Shown: one piece after another, positions 61,406-64,000 of the stretch
Position numbering within the stretch: the first letter of the stretch is position 1
Layout of the letters: each line of letters begins with the position of its first letter
Source of the DNA: Fodinibius sp034521915
Lineage (GTDB): Bacteria > Bacteroidota > Rhodothermia > Balneolales > Balneolaceae
NCBI RefSeq assembly: GCF_034521915.1
Contig: NZ_JAXHLU010000004.1
Span: forward strand, 1-64,000
Direction of reading: 5' to 3'
DNA: 64,000 nucleotides
Translations under genes and position numbers: made by a program
Notes under the pieces: model-generated
What the model saw: only the letters and a program-made list of their open reading frames with translations
Databases searched by the model: none
What the model was told of the DNA's origin: nothing

Positions 61406-62761
61406 CTATTGTCCATTTAGAAACGTATGAGCTTTTTTAGCTGTTTTAAATCCTGATAAAATGCAGTCGGGTACGGATACCCCGCCTCTAAAATTACCTT
61501 CGATAAATAAACCTTTTTCCTGCTTTTCAATTTCTGCTATTTGATTGAGAAATTTATCATATCCAACTTCATATTGGGGAATCGTTTTTGGCCAGAAACG
61601 ATGATGGGAAAACACCGGTTCCCCGGTAATATCCAACAGTTCACGAATTTCAGATAATACGATTTCTTGTAATTCTTGCTTCTGTTTTCCCGCAAGTTCC
61701 GGATTTCTTGCACCGCCGATGAAACAAGTCAGCAGCTGGTGATTTTCAGGAGCTCGGCCGGGAAAAAGTGATGAGGAGAATAGCACTCCCAATGTCTTTC
61801 GTTTTTCCGCTTCGGGAATGAGCATTCCAAAGCCATTGAGTGGGTGCTCAATTTGCTTGTCATAGAATCCTAATGCTACCACACTGAGTGGGGCATACGG
61901 TAGGTTATTCAGCGGCTTAAAAATAGAATCATCAAAAATAGCTGGGAGTGAATGTGCCGGCAGTGTTGATATGATGATATCATGCTCATCTTTAAAAGGT
62001 TGGTTGTTTTGTTGGCCTTTGACAGTCCATTTATCACCATTTTTAACAACAGACTGTATTTCCGTATTGGTTTGTACCTTTTTATCCAGTACATTGGCTA
62101 TTGCTATGGGTAATTGCTGATTTCCCTTATTGAAAGAGAGTAGAGAGCTTTTTGAATTATTGTTGCGGTCACTTTTGAACATGCCTTTTAAGAGACTGCC
62201 GTATTGTTGTTCCATATTCCAGAGCGATGCAAAGGTGTGCTTGACCGATAATGTTTTGGGATCACCGGCATAAATTCCGGATACAAACGGATTCACCGCG
62301 TAGTCCAGTGGTTCCCTGCCGAGGCGACGTGTGATAAAATCCGCAATGGATTCATCCTCGTTATTCGATTGAGAAACAAATGGCTCTTTTAATAGTCGAA
62401 ATTTAGCCCTGGCAGAGAAGAGATTGGTAATCAAAAAACTTCCCAACGACATCGGCAGAGGAATAGGGCGGTCATTCTTGACAATGAATCTCTTTTTTGC
62501 GGTTTTGCCTGCTTCGATACTGCTGTCGGTTAGATTTAATTCCTCAAGCAGCTCCCAAACTTCCTTGGATTTAACCATCAACGTGTTGGGACCTTCTTCA
62601 ACAAGCCACTCGTCTTGATGATATGTTTTAATGGCACCACCCACCTGTTTCTCTTTTTCATAAACGGTGACGGCGTAGTTTTCGGAGGATAATTTATACG
62701 CTGCAGATAGCCCCGAAATGCCTCCGCCAAGTATACCAATCGACTTATTTTTATTGGTCAT
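61406..62761 (-). CDS. hemG: Protoporphyrinogen oxidase (HemY/HemG flavoprotein type)
   Basis: A 451-residue FAD oxidase converting protoporphyrinogen IX to protoporphyrin IX (or coproporphyrinogen III to coproporphyrin III). The dinucleotide motif GILGGGISGLSAAYKL starts near residue 9. Family segments include EKEKQVGGAIKTY, EEGPNTLM and GNFRGGVSVPDCILSG at the end. It supplies the oxidation step missing from the hem operon 7 kb away. It is divergent from the iron-binding protein gene across 128 bases containing a long palindrome. Because hemE and hemF are present, the protoporphyrin-dependent route is the likely one. Confidence 0.92.
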   Translation of the reverse strand: MTNKNKSIGILGGGISGLSAAYKLSSENYAVTVYEKEKQVGGAIKTYHQDEWLVEEGPNTLMVKSKEVWELLEELNLTDSSIEAGKTAKKRFIVKNDRPIPLPMSLGSFLITNLFSARAKFRLLKEPFVSQSNNEDESIADFITRRLGREPLDYAVNPFVSGIYAGDPKTLSVKHTFASLWNMEQQYGSLLKGMFKSDRNNNSKSSLLSFNKGNQQLPIAIANVLDKKVQTNTEIQSVVKNGDKWTVKGQQNNQPFKDEHDIIISTLPAHSLPAIFDDSIFKPLNNLPYAPLSVVALGFYDKQIEHPLNGFGMLIPEAEKRKTLGVLFSSSLFPGRAPENHQLLTCFIGGARNPELAGKQKQELQEIVLSEIRELLDITGEPVFSHHRFWPKTIPQYEVGYDKFLNQIAEIEKQEKGLFIEGNFRGGVSVPDCILSGFKTAKKAHTFLNGQ

Positions 62762-62786
62762 TGTATAATTATTTCGATACTTTCTG

Positions 62787-62817
62787 TAGCTTAATTAGAA
62801 TTAATCTAAGTAAGCTA
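62787..62817. promoter_or_regulatory. 31-base interrupted palindrome between hemG and the iron-binding protein gene
   Basis: Arms TAGCTTA/TAAGCTA enclose inner arms TTAGA/TCTAA, symmetric at 26 of 31 positions. It lies 26 bases from the hemG start and 72 bases from the other start, so it could control both. The TTAG...CTAA core resembles sites of DtxR-class metal regulators. Factor unknown. Confidence 0.45.
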
Positions 62818-62889
62818 AGTGTGGTTACTACACACATTAAAAATGATAGTAATAAAATATTAATGACAAGTGAAGACTGAGGATTTATA

Positions 62890-63981
62890 ATGATGAAAAA
62901 TGTATTAAAAATTTTGGCAGTAGGAATTGCTGCTTTTTTCTTGAGTTCATGCGGTGAAACAACCGATGATCAATTGGTTGTATATTCAGGACGGAGTCAG
63001 GGGTTGGTTGATCCGCTGGTAGAAGATTTTAAGGAACAAACAGGTATTAATATTGAGGTACGCTATGGAAATGATGCTGAACTGCTGGCTGTAATGAGTG
63101 AAGAAGGCGATCAAAGTCCTGCCGATGTTTACTGGGCTAATACTACCGGAGCTTTGGCCAATGCATCACAAAAAGGAAAGCTGGTTACACTTCCCGACTC
63201 GCTGACATCAAAGCCTGCTTCTTATACCTCTTCTTCGGGCGAATGGATTCCGGTGACGGTACGTTTTCGAACATTGGCTTATAATCCCAATACTGTTGAT
63301 CCCGAGGATCTGCCTGAGTCGGTAATGGATTTACCCGATATGGATGACTTTGATGGACGCATAGGATGGACGCCTACCTATTCCAGTTTTTATGATTTTA
63401 TGACAAGCATGCGTCTTATCGAAGGTGAAGACGTAGCTAAAGAATGGTTGGAAGGGATGATGAGTCTAAATCCAAAATCCTACAGTTCAAATACCCCGAT
63501 GTTGCAGGCCCTTGCCGGTGGTGAAATTGATATCGCACTGACCAATCATTATTACATTTTACGTATGAAACATGGAAGTACCGGAACACAATCTACAGAT
63601 ACGGATAGTGATACGGCAATGGACTCAGATTCGGATACTTCCATGGGTAGTGGAGAAATTGACCCTAATGCAACTGTAGAAATGTATCATTTTGCTGAAG
63701 GAGATGTAGGCAATTTGGCTATGGTAACGGGTGCAGCACAGTTGGCAACTTCGGATAATGCGGAGAAGGCACAACAGTTTTTAAGCTTTCTGTTATCAAA
63801 ACAGGCTCAGAAATTTGCAGCAGAATCGGTCCATGAATATCCTGTGATTCGTGATGTGGAGCTTCCGGATTACATGCTGGATGCTGAGAAGGCTTTTGAG
63901 CTTAGTCCTGAATATGATTATGAGCAGCTAAAGCAGTTAGAGGGAACATTGAATCTGCTTCGCGAGGTAGGACTTATTTAG
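62890..63981 (+). CDS. Iron(III) ABC-transporter solute-binding lipoprotein
   Basis: A 363-residue extracytoplasmic iron-binding protein of the FbpA/FutA type. A lipobox FLSSC gives acceptor Cys21. The mature start LVVYSGRSQGLVDPLVEDF and YWANTTGALA are characteristic, as is ALTNHYYILR, which supplies the paired iron-binding tyrosines. Residues about 230-258 form an inserted Asp/Ser/Thr-rich loop (TDTDSDTAMDSDSDTSMGS) not present in typical members of about 330-340 residues. Permease and ATPase genes presumably follow beyond the window end. Divergent from hemG. Confidence 0.92.
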   Translation: MMKNVLKILAVGIAAFFLSSCGETTDDQLVVYSGRSQGLVDPLVEDFKEQTGINIEVRYGNDAELLAVMSEEGDQSPADVYWANTTGALANASQKGKLVTLPDSLTSKPASYTSSSGEWIPVTVRFRTLAYNPNTVDPEDLPESVMDLPDMDDFDGRIGWTPTYSSFYDFMTSMRLIEGEDVAKEWLEGMMSLNPKSYSSNTPMLQALAGGEIDIALTNHYYILRMKHGSTGTQSTDTDSDTAMDSDSDTSMGSGEIDPNATVEMYHFAEGDVGNLAMVTGAAQLATSDNAEKAQQFLSFLLSKQAQKFAAESVHEYPVIRDVELPDYMLDAEKAFELSPEYDYEQLKQLEGTLNLLREVGLI

Positions 63982-64000
63982 CGTTCCTTTTCGATTGTAT

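Noticed and set aside
1..64000. CRISPR array, prophage or defence island
   Set aside because: I found no regularly spaced direct repeats, cas genes, phage structural genes or known defence modules; the nuclease-like small genes are isolated.

Overview
The window looks like a chromosome segment of a halophilic member of the Balneolota (Balneolaceae; Gracilimonas/Fodinibius-like), inferred from recognised protein families rather than a database search. Supporting points are the acidic proteins, the BTAD-TPR regulator beside a ScyD/ScyE-type lipoprotein, a short CarB lacking the usual C-terminal domain, SusC-free Bacteroidota-like gene content, and many Bacteroidota-style intergenic palindromes. 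Most of the window is ordinary housekeeping chromosome. No prophage, CRISPR array or recognisable defence island is visible.

Layout. 1-1.1 kb: an IS200-like tyrosine (HUH) transposase gene inside REP-like palindromes. 1.1-4.2 kb: a secreted protein and a GH31 glucosidase. 4.6-10.8 kb: a complete glycerol utilisation cluster on the minus strand (GntR regulator, glpK, glpD, glpF, outer-membrane porin) with two operator-like palindromes before glpK. 10.9-21.9 kb: a CYTH protein, plsC, an NhaC antiporter, a zinc-ribbon mscL, ftsH, tRNA-Lys, a metallo-hydrolase, HIT, aroQ, a flippase, and a NYN nuclease-like protein with a cold-shock-like tail. 22-26.5 kb: a ScyD/ScyE-like lipoprotein divergent from a BTAD regulator whose reading frame runs into an IS30 transposase remnant. 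26.6-34.6 kb: mdh, a four-helix-bundle gene, nadK, a solute-binding protein, ddl, recQ and a GxxExxY gene. 34.7-39.3 kb: carAB with an attenuator-like leader, and a small CPXCG protein. 39.6-45 kb: a DDAH-like hydrolase, a DUF58 protein, an SDR, and a two-component system split by an inverted-repeat element. 45.2-55 kb: the heme operon hemH-A-C-D-E-F-B-L. 55-64 kb: DUF423, a CDGSH protein, Gfo/Idh, a YeeZ-like protein, a coiled-coil lipoprotein, P5C dehydrogenase, protoporphyrinogen oxidase, and an iron-binding protein.

The hem genes together encode the C5 route from glutamyl-tRNA to heme: hemA, hemL, hemB, hemC, hemD, hemE, oxygen-dependent hemF, a HemG/HemY-type oxidase 7 kb away, and hemH. 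The glp cluster forms a path from an outer-membrane pore through GlpF and GlpK to GlpD.

Two themes deserve attention. First, there are single-base reading-frame anomalies in metabolic genes: hemC is broken twice, the P5C dehydrogenase gene once, and the apparent DUF559-HemF fusion can be undone by adding one A to an A5 run. Two of these breaks lie in the identical 11-mer GAAAAAGTCAA, so consensus error must be excluded before any biology is claimed. Second, four unrelated small gene families (IS200-like transposase, four-helix bundle, GxxExxY, DUF559) each sit inside their own characteristic repeat, and solo copies of several of these repeats occur elsewhere. This suggests gene-plus-cognate-repeat cassettes.
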